A stretch of 64,000 nucleotides of DNA from Kitasatospora gansuensis (GCF_014203705.1 NZ_JACHJR010000001.1:6572001-6636000); one strand, 5' to 3'; positions 48,616-56,953 are shown, numbered from the stretch's first letter. The notes: generated by a model from the sequence alone, not told the origin. Program-made: numbers and translations.

Positions 48616-49452
48616 ATGGCCAGGGCGATGTGGTCAGGGACGTTGAGCTTCGGGCTGGTCACGGTGCCGGTGGCGCTGTACTCGGCCACCGAGGACCACT
48701 CGGTGCGGTTCCGCCAGCTCCAGCGCGGCACCTCGGACCGGGTGCGCAACCAGCGGGTGAACGAGCGCACCGGGGAGGAGGTGGAGTACTCCGACGTGGT
48801 CAAGGGCTACGAGCTGTCCGAGGGCGAGTACGTGGTGATCGAGCCGCACGAGCTGGACGAGCTCGCGCCCGGGCGGTCCCGCACGATCGAGATCATCGGC
48901 TTCGTCGAGCTGGGCGAGGTGGAGCCGATCCTGTTCGACAAGACCTACTACCTGGGCCCGAAGGGCAAGGAGTACACCAAGGTCTACGCGCTGCTGCGGG
49001 AGGCGCTGGCCCGGACCGGAAAAGCCGGGATCGCCAAGTTCTCGATGCGCGGCCGGGAGTACCTGACCGCCGTGCACGCCGAGGCCGACACCCTGACCCT
49101 GCACACCATGCACTTCGCCGACGAGATCCGGGATCCGCACCAGGAGGTGGACAACCTGCCGGCGGCCGACGCGACCGTCCAGGAACGGGAGTTGAAGGCC
49201 GCCGAGCAGCTGGTGGAGATGCTCGCGATGGACTGGGACCCGAAGGCCTACCGGGACGAGTACGAGGACCGGGTGCGCGAACTGGTCGAGGCCAAGGTGG
49301 AGGGCAAGGAGATCGTCCGCCCGGAGGGCCCGACGGTCGCCACCAACGTGGTCGACCTGATGGACGCGCTGAACCGGAGCATGGCGGCGGCGAGCGGTGG
49401 GGGGAAGCCGGAGGAGGACGAGCGCAACTCTATGAGAAGGCGAGTGAGTTGA
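48616..49452 (+). CDS. ku: Ku-family DNA end-binding protein, C-terminus frameshifted
   Basis: A 278-residue product. The Ku core spans residues ~1-255 (WSGTLSFGLVTVPVALYSAT, RGTSDRVRNQRVNERTGEEV, YYLGPKGKEYTKVYALLREAL, FADEIRDPHQEVDNLP, ELKAAEQLVEMLAMDWDP) and looks intact. It should bind double-strand ends and recruit LigD-type enzymes. The last ~10 residues (NSMRRRVS) are out of family; the expected SAP-like C-terminal domain continues in the -1 frame (see 49440-49556). A run of six G at 49399-49404 is the likely place of the shift. The gene lies amid other end-joining genes. Confidence 0.9.
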   Translation: MARAMWSGTLSFGLVTVPVALYSATEDHSVRFRQLQRGTSDRVRNQRVNERTGEEVEYSDVVKGYELSEGEYVVIEPHELDELAPGRSRTIEIIGFVELGEVEPILFDKTYYLGPKGKEYTKVYALLREALARTGKAGIAKFSMRGREYLTAVHAEADTLTLHTMHFADEIRDPHQEVDNLPAADATVQERELKAAEQLVEMLAMDWDPKAYRDEYEDRVRELVEAKVEGKEIVRPEGPTVATNVVDLMDALNRSMAAASGGGKPEEDERNSMRRRVS

Positions 49453-49556
49453 AGATCCCGCACCGCTCCACGATGACCCGGGACGAGCTCCAGCAGGCCG
49501 TGCGGCAGGCCACCGCGCCCGCGAGCGGTAAGCGCAGGTTGAAGGCGGTCTCCTGA
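49440..49556 (+). other. Out-of-frame SAP-like tail of Ku
   Basis: In the -1 frame relative to ku the sequence encodes QLYEKASELKIPHRSTMTRD and then ELQQAVRQA up to a TGA at 49554-49556, the helix-extended-loop-helix tail found on many actinobacterial Ku proteins. One extra base upstream, for instance in the G6 run, would restore a ~312-residue Ku. It could be a real deletion, a sequencing error or, less likely, programmed frameshifting. Confidence 0.7.
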
Positions 49557-50951
49557 TCAGGGGTTGCCCAGCCAGACGGTGGTGACGTTGCAGAACTCCC
49601 GGATGCCGTGGCCGGCCAGCTCGCGGCCGTACCCCGAGTGCTTGACGCCGCCGAACGGCAGGGCCGGGTGCGAGGCGGTCATCCCGTTGAAGAAGATCCC
49701 GCCCGCCTCCAACTCCCGCAGGCACTGATCCCGTTCGCCCGGATCGGTGGTCCAGACGTTCGAACTCAGGCCGTACGGCGTCGCGTTGGCCAGCTCGATC
49801 GCCTCGTCCAGGTCCCGTACCCGGTACAGCGCGGCGACCGGACCGAAGGTCTCCTCCCGGTACACCCGCATCGCCGCCGTCACCCGGGTGAGCACCGTCG
49901 GCGGGTAGTACCAGCCGGCCGACGGCAGGGCCGCGTGGGCGCCGCCGGTCTCGGCGGTGGCGCCGTGCGCGAGGGCGTCGGCGACCAGTGAGGCCAGCTC
50001 GTCCCGGCCCTGACGGGTCGCCAGCGGGCCCAGGTCGGTGGACGGCTCCATCGGGTCACCCACCCGCAGGGCCCGCATCGCCTCCGCGAAGGCCGCCGCG
50101 AACCGCGGGTAGACGTCCTGGTGCACGATGAAGCGCTTGGCGGCGATGCAGGACTGGCCGTTGTTCTGGATCCGGGCCCGGACGGCGGTGCTCACCGCGG
50201 CCGTCAGGTCGGCGCTCGGCAGTACCAGGAACGGGTCGCTGCCGCCGAGTTCCAGCACGCTCTTCTTGAGCGCCGCCCCGGCCGCCGCGCCGACCGCCCG
50301 GCCCGCGCCCTCGCTGCCGGTCAGCGTCACGGCCGCCACCCGCGGGTCGCGGATCAGCTGCGGCACGGTGTCGGAGCCGACCAGCAGCGCCTGGAAGCAG
50401 CCCGGGGCCGCCCCGGCCCGGCGGAACAGGTCGGCCAGCGCGAGCGCGGTGCGGGGCACGTTGGAGGCGTGCTTGAGCAGCGCGACGTTGCCCGCCATCA
50501 GGGCGGGCGCCAGGAACCGGACCACCTGCCAGAGCGGGAAGTTCCACGGCATCACCGCCAGCACGGCCCCGAGCGGGCGGTACCTGACGTACGCCAGCGC
50601 GGCCCCCGAGTCGGCCACGTCCAGGTCGTTCGGGTGCTCGTCGGCGATCAGCGCGGCGCCGTGGTCGGCGTACCAGCGCAGCGCCTTCGCGCACTTGGCC
50701 GCCTCCGCCCTGGCCTGGGCCAGCGGCTTGCCCATCTCGGTGGTCACCGTCCGGGCGATCTGCTCGCGCTCGGTGTCCAGCAGCCCGGCCGCCCGGCGGA
50801 GCAGTTCCGCGCGCTCCTCGAAGCCGGTGGCGCGGTACGTCCGGAAGGCGTCCGCCGCCTTGGCCAGGGCCAGTTCGACGGCGTCCCGGTCGAGCGGCTC
50901 GAAGGTCTCCAGGGTCTCCCCGGTGGCCGGGTTGACGGTCGCGATCGGCAT
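49557..50951 (-). CDS. NAD(P)-dependent aldehyde dehydrogenase (succinate-semialdehyde dehydrogenase type)
   Basis: A 464-residue ALDH. Motifs: MPWNFPLWQVVRFLAPALMAGN, VAAVTLTGSEGAGRAV (cofactor turn), KKSVLELGGSDPFLVLPSA with the general-base Glu, and NNGQSCIAAKRFIVHQDV with the catalytic Cys (~residue 270). The N-terminal MPIATVNPATGETLETFEP matches GabD-type enzymes that oxidise succinic semialdehyde. ATG 50951 is the family start; the long upstream extension is a shadow. The DUF6158 gene lies 20 bases upstream on the same strand. Confidence 0.91.
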   Translation of the reverse strand: MPIATVNPATGETLETFEPLDRDAVELALAKAADAFRTYRATGFEERAELLRRAAGLLDTEREQIARTVTTEMGKPLAQARAEAAKCAKALRWYADHGAALIADEHPNDLDVADSGAALAYVRYRPLGAVLAVMPWNFPLWQVVRFLAPALMAGNVALLKHASNVPRTALALADLFRRAGAAPGCFQALLVGSDTVPQLIRDPRVAAVTLTGSEGAGRAVGAAAGAALKKSVLELGGSDPFLVLPSADLTAAVSTAVRARIQNNGQSCIAAKRFIVHQDVYPRFAAAFAEAMRALRVGDPMEPSTDLGPLATRQGRDELASLVADALAHGATAETGGAHAALPSAGWYYPPTVLTRVTAAMRVYREETFGPVAALYRVRDLDEAIELANATPYGLSSNVWTTDPGERDQCLRELEAGGIFFNGMTASHPALPFGGVKHSGYGRELAGHGIREFCNVTTVWLGNP

Positions 50952-50971
50952 GGCGTGCCTCCTGGGGGCGG

Positions 50972-51244
50972 TTACGCCGGGTGCTCGGCGATCCGGGTGG
51001 CGGCCTCCCGGGCCCGGGCGCCGGTCCTGGTCCGGCCCGGGGCGACGTGGCGGTAGGGGAAGCGGCGCAGGTACTCGGCCTCCAGCTGCCCGGAGCGCAG
51101 GGTGTGCCGGTAGAGGGCCTCCTCGGAGCCGTAGAGGAAGGTCTCGTGGCGGGTGCGGTGCAGCTGCTCCAGCTCGTGGAGCAGGACGTCCGTCTCCAGG
51201 TCGGCGGCCGGGATGCCTCCCGCGCGGGTGTCGGAGTGCAGCAT
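50972..51244 (-). CDS. DUF6158-family small protein
   Basis: A 90-residue hydrophilic protein: LLHELEQLHRTRHETFLYGS, ALYRHTLRSGQLEAEYLRRFP, then a basic tail RHVAPGRTRTGARAREAATR. This arrangement matches the actinobacterial DUF6158 family, whose role is unknown. ATG 51244. First gene ahead of the aldehyde dehydrogenase, 20 bases apart, so probably co-transcribed. Confidence 0.8.
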   Translation of the reverse strand: MLHSDTRAGGIPAADLETDVLLHELEQLHRTRHETFLYGSEEALYRHTLRSGQLEAEYLRRFPYRHVAPGRTRTGARAREAATRIAEHPA

Positions 51245-51373
51245 GATCCGTCCTCCTCGGTGTCGTCCCCTGTTCTACCGAGTGCCCCCGTGCGGGCGGC
51301 GGAAACCGGGCAAACCGGTTCAGGGACTGCCAAACCGGTTTCCGGCCGGGCCGGACGGGGGACCAGCAGCCGT

Positions 51374-52402
51374 ATGGACCCCGTCCGTGCACTGGAGCGG
51401 ATCGCCTACCTGCTGGAGCGCGAGCACGCGACCGAGTACCGGGTGCGCGCCTTCCGGCAGGCCGCCGCCGCGGCCCGGGCGCACCTGGCCGAGCACCCCG
51501 ACCCGGCCGCGCTGGCCGCCGGGGCGAGCCGGCTGCCGGGGATCGGCCCGACCACCGCGAAGGTGATCGCCGAGGCGGTGGCCGGCCGGACCCCGGCCTA
51601 CCTGGCCGAGCTGGAGACCCGGGCCGACGAACCGCTGGCCAGCGGCGGCGAGGACCTGCTCGCCGCGTTGCGCGGGGACTGCCACCTGCACTCCGACTGG
51701 TCCGACGGCCAGGTCCCGATCGAGACCATGGCCAGCACCGCGATCGAGCTCGGCCACCGCTGGGCGGTGCTCACCGACCACTCGCCCCGGCTCACCGTCG
51801 CGCACGGCCTCAGCCCTGAGCGGCTGCGCCGCCAGCTCGACGTGGTGGCCGAGCTGAACACCCGGCTGGCGCCGTTCGAGCTGCTCACCGGGATCGAGTG
51901 CGACATCCTCGACGACGGCTCGCTGGACCAGGAGGACGAACTGCTCGACCGGGTGGACGTGGTGGTCGGCTCGGTGCACTCCAAGCTGCGGATGGACCCG
52001 CTGCTGATGACCCGTCGGCTGCTGAACGCGGTGCGCAACCCCCGGATGGACATCCTCGGCCACTGCACCGGGCGGCTGCTCGGCGACAAGCCCCGGCCGG
52101 AGTCCCGGTTCGACGCCGAGCGGGTCTTCACCGCCTGCGCCGAGGCGGGCACCGCCGTCGAGATCAACTGCCGCCCCGAGCGCCGCGACCCGCCGTCCCG
52201 GCTGATCGCGCTCGCGGTCGAGGCGGGCTGCCTGTTCTCGATCGACACCGACGCACACGCCCCCGGGCAGCTGGCCTGGCAGCCGTACGGCTGCGCCCGG
52301 GCCGCCGCCGCGGGCATCGGCGCCGAACGGGTCGTCACCACCTGGACCGCGAAGCAGCTGCGCAGCTGGGCGGACACCCGGCGTACGCCGAGGCGGCGAT
52401 GA
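51374..52402 (+). CDS. PHP-domain protein with PolX-like helix-hairpin-helix (no polymerase domain)
   Basis: A 342-residue protein. Residues ~1-85 form a helix-hairpin-helix region as in the N-terminus of family X polymerases (ASRLPGIGPTTAKVIAEAVA). Residues ~100-335 form a PHP phosphoesterase domain: GDCHLHSDWSDG (His104, His106, Asp108), AVLTDHSPRLTVAHGL, TGIECDILDDG, GSVHSKL, GHCTGR and SIDTDAHAPGQL supply the expected metal ligands. The PolX nucleotidyltransferase domain is absent. It overlaps the LigD-type polymerase gene by ATGA, so it probably trims ends or acts as a 3'-processing phosphatase in end joining (inference). Confidence 0.88.
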   Translation: MDPVRALERIAYLLEREHATEYRVRAFRQAAAAARAHLAEHPDPAALAAGASRLPGIGPTTAKVIAEAVAGRTPAYLAELETRADEPLASGGEDLLAALRGDCHLHSDWSDGQVPIETMASTAIELGHRWAVLTDHSPRLTVAHGLSPERLRRQLDVVAELNTRLAPFELLTGIECDILDDGSLDQEDELLDRVDVVVGSVHSKLRMDPLLMTRRLLNAVRNPRMDILGHCTGRLLGDKPRPESRFDAERVFTACAEAGTAVEINCRPERRDPPSRLIALAVEAGCLFSIDTDAHAPGQLAWQPYGCARAAAAGIGAERVVTTWTAKQLRSWADTRRTPRRR

Positions 52403-53283
52403 TGCCGGAGGTGACGCTGACCGAGGTGGAGGGGCGGCGGCTGCGGCTGACCCATCTGGAGAAGGTGCTCTACCCGGAGACCGGCTGGACCAAGGCCGCC
52501 GCCCTGCACTACTACGCGAGCATCGCGCCGCGGCTGCTGCCGCACCTGGCCGGGCGGCCGGCCTCCTTCCTGCGCTTCCCCGAAGGCGTCCAGGGCCAGC
52601 GGTTCTGGGCCAAGCGAGTGCCCGCCGGAGCGCCGGACTGGCTCAGCACGCTGGACGTCGAGCACCGCGAGGAGACGCTCCGGCACGTGGTGGTCGCCGA
52701 CCTGCCCACCCTGGTCTGGGCGGCCAACCTCGGGGCCCTCGAACTGCACGTCCCGCAGTGGCAGTTGGAGCCCACCGAGCACGACCGCCTGATCATCGAC
52801 CTGGACCCGGGCCCCGGTGCCTCGATCGTCGACTGCTGCACCGTCGCACTGGCCGCCCGCCGGGCGCTGGCCGCGGACGGGCTCACGGCCTGGGCCAAGA
52901 CCTCGGGCTCCAAGGGTCTGCACCTGCTGGTGCCGCTGCAGCCCACCCCCGAGCGGGTCGCCACCGGCTACGTCCGGCACCTGGCGATGCGACTGCGGAA
53001 GGCCGACCCGGCGCTGGTGGTGGACCGGATGGACAAGTCGCTGCGCCGCAACAAGGTCTTCGTCGACTGGTCGCAGAACACCAGCGCCAAGACCACCGTC
53101 GCGCCGTACTCGATCCGGGCCGGGGACCGCCCGCTGGTCTCGACTCCGGTGAGCTGGACGGCGGTTCGGGACTGCCGTCGCCCGGAGGAGCTGGAGTTCA
53201 CCCCCGAACAGGTGCTGGCCCGGCGTCGCGACCCGATGGCCGACCTCGCCGAACCCCGGTACCGGGGGCGGCTGTCGGAGTGA
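52399..53283 (+). CDS. LigD-type polymerase/primase domain protein (NHEJ polymerase)
   Basis: A 294-residue AEP-superfamily polymerase of the LigD-PolDom family. Key parts: LTHLEKVLYPETGWTKAAAL at the N-terminus, RFPEGVQGQRFWAKRVPAG, the catalytic acidic pair in LIIDLDPGPGAS (Asp134, Asp136), TSGSKGLHLLVPL (~168-180) and RRNKVFVDWSQNTSAKTTVA. Such enzymes fill gaps with ribonucleotides during non-homologous end joining. Here ligase, polymerase and PHP parts are encoded by separate genes rather than in one LigD. Two ATGs (52399, 52402) are possible starts. Confidence 0.92.
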   Translation: MMPEVTLTEVEGRRLRLTHLEKVLYPETGWTKAAALHYYASIAPRLLPHLAGRPASFLRFPEGVQGQRFWAKRVPAGAPDWLSTLDVEHREETLRHVVVADLPTLVWAANLGALELHVPQWQLEPTEHDRLIIDLDPGPGASIVDCCTVALAARRALAADGLTAWAKTSGSKGLHLLVPLQPTPERVATGYVRHLAMRLRKADPALVVDRMDKSLRRNKVFVDWSQNTSAKTTVAPYSIRAGDRPLVSTPVSWTAVRDCRRPEELEFTPEQVLARRRDPMADLAEPRYRGRLSE

Positions 53284-53575
53284 TCAGCCGCGTCGGCGGC
53301 GCAGCAGGGCCAGGCCGGCCAGCAGCAGCGCGGCGGCCAGCGCGGCCGCGGCCGGGACGGCCGGGGCGGAGCCGGTCGCCGGCAGTTCGGGCCTGGCCAG
53401 GTCGGCCGGGTCGGTGCCGGTCTCGGGTGCGGACGCGGTTGTTGCCGGCCACCGGGTTGCCCACCACCACCACCACCCGGTGGGCCCGGACCGGAGCGGC
53501 CGAACCGCTCGGACCGGCCAGCGGCCAGGCGGCGAGCGGCAGCAGGGTGGCGGCGGTGACGGCGCGCAGCAGCAT
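53284..53575 (-). pseudogene. Small LPXTG cell-wall protein, frameshifted
   Basis: ATG 53575 opens a Sec signal peptide (LLRAVTAATLLPLAAWPLAG ending at GSAAP) and a short mature part with VVVVVGNPVAGNN. In that frame the sequence degrades into Arg/Gly/Pro repeats. In another frame the downstream sequence reads ASAPETG, then ELPATGSAPAVPAAAALAAA, a hydrophobic stretch and a final LRRRRG before TGA 53284-53286: a typical sortase sorting signal. A one-base indel, perhaps near the (CCA)n run at 53460-53477, separates the halves. The intact protein would be ~96 residues, anchored to the cell wall. Confidence 0.72.
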
Positions 53576-53654
53576 GGGCCGATGCTAGGCAGCGCCGACC
53601 GGCGCGGACGCGGCGCCGCGCGGTGCGTCGGGGCAGGCCAAGTCCAATGGTCGT

Positions 53655-53682
53655 AGGGGTCCCGGTCCGGGCCGGGACCCCT
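53655..53682 (-). terminator. Hairpin terminator of the DsbA-VKOR operon
   Basis: AGGGGTCCCGG and CCGGGACCCCT form a perfect 11-bp stem with a 6-base loop, 9 bases beyond the VKOR gene stop on the minus strand. Confidence 0.75.
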
Positions 53683-53691
53683 GACCGAGGG

Positions 53692-54291
53692 TCAGATCAG
53701 GGTCTGCCAGTAGTACCAGAACCGCTGCAGGATCAGGATCGCGATCACCGCGTACCAGAGGGCGGGGACCGTCCAGTGGTAGCGGGCCGCCTCCCGGACG
53801 ACCGGGCGCAGCGCGCCCGGGACGCGGATCACGCCGGACCTGAGGTTGTGCAGCGTGGTGTACCAGAACAGCGGGATCATCGCCGCCCAGACCACCATGC
53901 AGTACGGGCAGAGCGCGCCGATCGAGTACAGGGTCTGCGTCATCAGCCAGGTGACGAAGCCGATCCCGAACAGGGTGCCGAGCTGGAGTCCCAGCCAGAA
54001 CCAGCGCGCGTACACCGCACCGGCCAGGATGCCCGCGCCGACCGCGGCCACCACGGCGAAGGCGGCCAGGCCGATCAGCGAGTTGGGGAAGCCGAAGACC
54101 GAGGCCTGGTCACTCAGCATCACCGAGCCACAGCTGATGATCGGGTTGATGCTGCAGCTGGGGACGTAGGACGGGTCCTCCAGCAGCTTGATCTTGTCCA
54201 GGGTCAGCACCGCGGAGGCGTACAGCCCGAGCAGGCCCGTGACGAGGAAGAGCCAGCCGAGCCGTCTGCCGGCCTGGACCGGCGTGGTCAC
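53692..54291 (-). CDS. Vitamin K epoxide reductase (VKOR) family membrane oxidoreductase
   Basis: A 199-residue membrane protein with about five hydrophobic segments. The four functional cysteines are visible: loop cysteines Cys46 and Cys54 (PSCSINPIISCGSVM) and the CxxC pair Cys128/Cys131 (GALCPYCMVVW). Bacterial VKOR passes electrons from DsbA to quinone and replaces DsbB. GTG 54291 overlaps the stop of the DsbA gene, so the pair is translationally coupled and forms an oxidative folding system for exported proteins. Confidence 0.92.
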   Translation of the reverse strand: MTTPVQAGRRLGWLFLVTGLLGLYASAVLTLDKIKLLEDPSYVPSCSINPIISCGSVMLSDQASVFGFPNSLIGLAAFAVVAAVGAGILAGAVYARWFWLGLQLGTLFGIGFVTWLMTQTLYSIGALCPYCMVVWAAMIPLFWYTTLHNLRSGVIRVPGALRPVVREAARYHWTVPALWYAVIAILILQRFWYYWQTLI

Positions 54292-55085
54292 TTGGCCCCC
54301 GTAGTCTGCTGCACCAGGGCCTTGAAGGCGTCGCCGGTGATCGGCTGGTTGCCCGGGAAGACGTTCAGCTGCTTGCCGTCGAGCTGGACGGTCGGGGTGC
54401 CGGTGACGCCGCTGTTGTCGAAGGCGGTGGAGACCTTGGCGGCCCAGGGCAGGTAGGTGCCCTCCTTGACGGCCTTCACGAAGGCGTCGGTCTTGAGGCC
54501 GGGCACCTTGTCGGCGAGGTCGAGGATGGTGTTGACGTCGCCGAAGCCGTCCTTGCGCTCGTCGGGCTGGTTGGCGTAGAGCACGTCGTGGAAGGCCTTG
54601 AACTTGTCCACGCCCTCGTTCAGCGCCGCACCGGCCGCGTTCAGCGCGGTCTTGGAGCCCTTGCCACCGAGGTTCTTGTCGAGGAAGGTGGCGAGCTGGT
54701 ACTCGATCTTGTACGTGCCGTCGTCGGCGAGCTGCTGCATGGTCTTGCCCGCGGTGGTCTCCAGCTTCTCGCAGACCGGGCAGCGGAAGTCCTCGTAGAC
54801 CTTGAGGGTGTGCGGGGCGTCGGCCTTGCCGTACGTGACCAGGGTGCCGTCGGGGCCCGAGGCGTTCGCCGGCACCACCAGCGGGCCGCTCGCCGCGCTG
54901 TCCGGGGTGCTCTTCTGGTCGCTGCCGCTCACGGCGAAGGCCACGCCGCCGACCAGGGCCAGCACGGCCACGGAGGAGACGCCGATCACGATCCGGCGGC
55001 GGCGCTTCTCGGCCTGCACCTCGCGGGCGCGCTGCTCGTGGAGGCGGGAGGTGGCGGACTGCTTCTTCTGCTGGTTGGTGCTCAT
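54288..55085 (-). CDS. DsbA-family thioredoxin-like disulfide oxidoreductase, membrane-anchored
   Basis: A 265-residue protein. A charged cytoplasmic N-terminus, one transmembrane anchor at residues ~33-53 (VIGVSSVAVLALVGGVAFAV), a short linker and an extracytoplasmic thioredoxin-fold domain. The active site is EDFRCPVCEKLE with Cys102 and Cys105, and cis-Pro is in VTGTPTVQLDG. The domain has the DsbA helical insert. It oxidises cysteines of secreted proteins and is re-oxidised by the coupled VKOR protein. ATG 55085 is the start; upstream frame is shadow. Confidence 0.93.
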   Translation of the reverse strand: MSTNQQKKQSATSRLHEQRAREVQAEKRRRRIVIGVSSVAVLALVGGVAFAVSGSDQKSTPDSAASGPLVVPANASGPDGTLVTYGKADAPHTLKVYEDFRCPVCEKLETTAGKTMQQLADDGTYKIEYQLATFLDKNLGGKGSKTALNAAGAALNEGVDKFKAFHDVLYANQPDERKDGFGDVNTILDLADKVPGLKTDAFVKAVKEGTYLPWAAKVSTAFDNSGVTGTPTVQLDGKQLNVFPGNQPITGDAFKALVQQTTGAK

Positions 55086-55197
55086 GGGGAGTCGAATCCT
55101 GTCGCTGCGCGCGCGGAAGCCGCGCGGGTACCTGGGGGAGGCGGGACGTCCGGGCACAGAGCGGCCCGGACGGTCGGAGGGCCTACGCGAGGGGTAC

Positions 55198-55848
55198 TCA
55201 GCAGGCCGGTGCGAACACCGGCGGGCCACGCCGCAGGGCGGGCCGGAGCAGGATGTCGTCGGCGGGGACCAGTGCCCGGCTCGACTCGGGGATGGGCAGC
55301 CGCAGCACCGGACGGGCCGGGCGCGGGGCCGGCAGGCGGAGCACCCGCCAGACACCGGCGAGCAGTTCGCCGAGCAGCCGGGAGGTGGTGGCCTGCCCGG
55401 TCAGCGCGGCCTCGCTGTGGCGCAGGGCCCAGGAGGCGAGCAGCGCGACCAGCAGGTGGCCGACCAGCACCGGCAGCCCCGCCAGCGGCGCGGGCGTGGA
55501 GCCCGGGCTGAGCAGGAACTCGCCGATCGATCCGCCGGAGCAGACCAGCGGCTCGAAGCCGGCCAGTGGCCGGGTGCCGCCCGGCACGGCGCAGGTGAGC
55601 TGGCCGAGGTCGAACAGCACGCCGACGGCCAGTTGGGTGGGGAGCAGAACGGCGAGGAGCCGGCCGAAGCCCCACCCCGAGCCGACGAAGGCGAACGCCA
55701 CCAGGAAGGCGGCCAGCCCGCCGAGCGCCACCACCGAGACCGGCAGCGGCTGCCCGGTCAGCACGACCTGGCCGAGGGCGGCGAGCAGCACGACGAGCGC
55801 GGCGAACACCGCCGCGCGCACCGCCCTGATCGTCTGACTGCCCTTCAT
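55198..55848 (-). CDS. Membrane protein of unknown function upstream of DsbA-VKOR
   Basis: A 216-residue membrane protein with about four or five hydrophobic segments (VFAALVVLLAALGQVVLTG, SVVALGGLAAFLVAFAFVG, LLAVLLPTQLAVGVLFDLG, GLPVLVGHLLVALLASWAL), two cysteines in the central external loop (LTCAV, LVCSGG) and a C-terminal Cys. There is no recognised domain. It lies 112 bases upstream of the dsbA gene on the same strand and may be a substrate of or accessory to that system. ATG 55848 (MKGSQTIRAVRAAVF) is the chosen start. Confidence 0.8.
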   Translation of the reverse strand: MKGSQTIRAVRAAVFAALVVLLAALGQVVLTGQPLPVSVVALGGLAAFLVAFAFVGSGWGFGRLLAVLLPTQLAVGVLFDLGQLTCAVPGGTRPLAGFEPLVCSGGSIGEFLLSPGSTPAPLAGLPVLVGHLLVALLASWALRHSEAALTGQATTSRLLGELLAGVWRVLRLPAPRPARPVLRLPIPESSRALVPADDILLRPALRRGPPVFAPAC

Positions 55849-55960
55849 GCCGACGAGTCTGCCACAGCGGACATATGGCGGAGGTGAGCTTGTCAGCGTC
55901 CTGTGAGCGGCCTCACGCGGTGCGGGCGGGGGCGATGCTGCGTCCACGTAGAATGGCGCG

Positions 55961-56953
55961 ATGTCCATACCCAAGGCCGAACTCCACCTGCACATCGAGG
56001 GCACCCTCGAACCCGAACTGGCCTTCCGGCTGGCGGAGCGGAACGGGGTCGCGCTGCCCTTCGGGAGCGTGGACGAGCTGCGGGCGGCGTACCGGTTCGA
56101 CGACCTGCAGTCCTTCCTCGACCTCTACTACCGGCTGATGGACGTGCTCCGCACCGAGCAGGACTTCACCGACCTCGCCGAGGAGTACCTGACCCGGGCC
56201 GCCGCGCAGGGCGTCCGGCACGCGGAGATCTTCTTCGACCCGCAGGCGCACACCGCCCGCGGCGTACCGATCGAGACCGTGATCAACGGCCTGGGCGCCG
56301 CGCTGGACCGGAGCGAGGCCGCGCACGGCATCAGCACCGGCCTGATCCTCTGCTTCCTGCGTGACCTGAGCGCCGGGTCGGCGCTCGACACGCTGGAGTC
56401 GGCGAAGCCGTACCTGGACCGGATCACCGCCGTCGGCCTGGACTCAGCCGAGGTCGGCAACCCGCCGTCGAAGTTCACCGCCGTGTACGAGCGGGCCCGC
56501 GAGCTGGGCCTGCGGGCCGTCGCCCACGCGGGGGAGGAGGGCCCGGCCTCGTACGTGTGGGAGGCGCTGGACCTGCTGAAGGTGGAGCGGATCGACCACG
56601 GGCTGCGCTGCCTGGAGGACGAGGAGCTGGTGGCCCGGCTGGTCCGGGAGCGGATCCCGCTGACGGTCTGTCCGTTCTCCAACGTGCGGCTGCGCTGCGT
56701 CGACACGCTGGCCGACCACCCGCTGCGGCGGATGCTGGACGCGGGGCTGGTCGCCACCGTCAACTCCGACGACCCGGCCTACTTCGGCGGCTACGTCGGC
56801 CAGAACCTCACCGAGACCGCGGCCGCGCTCGGCCTGACCGCGCAGCAGCAGTACACCCTGGCCCGGAACTCCTTCGAGGCGAGCTTCCTGGACCGGCAGA
56901 CCCGGGACCGCTACCTGGCCGAGCTGGACGCCTGGGCGGCCGCCTCGGCCTGA
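55961..56953 (+). CDS. Adenosine/adenine deaminase family enzyme, adenine-type motif
   Basis: A 330-residue amidohydrolase. Zinc ligands in KAELHLHIEGTLEP (His9, His11), AHAGEEGPASYVWEAL with the catalytic Glu region, RIDHGLRC, and NSDDPAYFGGYVGQNL. The SDDPAYFGGY form is typical of the adenine deaminase (ADE, yeast Aah1-like) branch, whereas adenosine deaminases generally have NTDDPxxFG/S variants; adenine to hypoxanthine is thus the likelier reaction, in purine salvage. ATG 55961. Confidence 0.9.
   Translation: MSIPKAELHLHIEGTLEPELAFRLAERNGVALPFGSVDELRAAYRFDDLQSFLDLYYRLMDVLRTEQDFTDLAEEYLTRAAAQGVRHAEIFFDPQAHTARGVPIETVINGLGAALDRSEAAHGISTGLILCFLRDLSAGSALDTLESAKPYLDRITAVGLDSAEVGNPPSKFTAVYERARELGLRAVAHAGEEGPASYVWEALDLLKVERIDHGLRCLEDEELVARLVRERIPLTVCPFSNVRLRCVDTLADHPLRRMLDAGLVATVNSDDPAYFGGYVGQNLTETAAALGLTAQQQYTLARNSFEASFLDRQTRDRYLAELDAWAAASA

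Noticed and set aside
49395..49410. Programmed -1 frameshifting in ku
   Set aside because: The G run is preceded by T in the zero frame (T GGG GGG), not a proper slippery heptamer, and no strong downstream structure was evident; kept only as a minor alternative.
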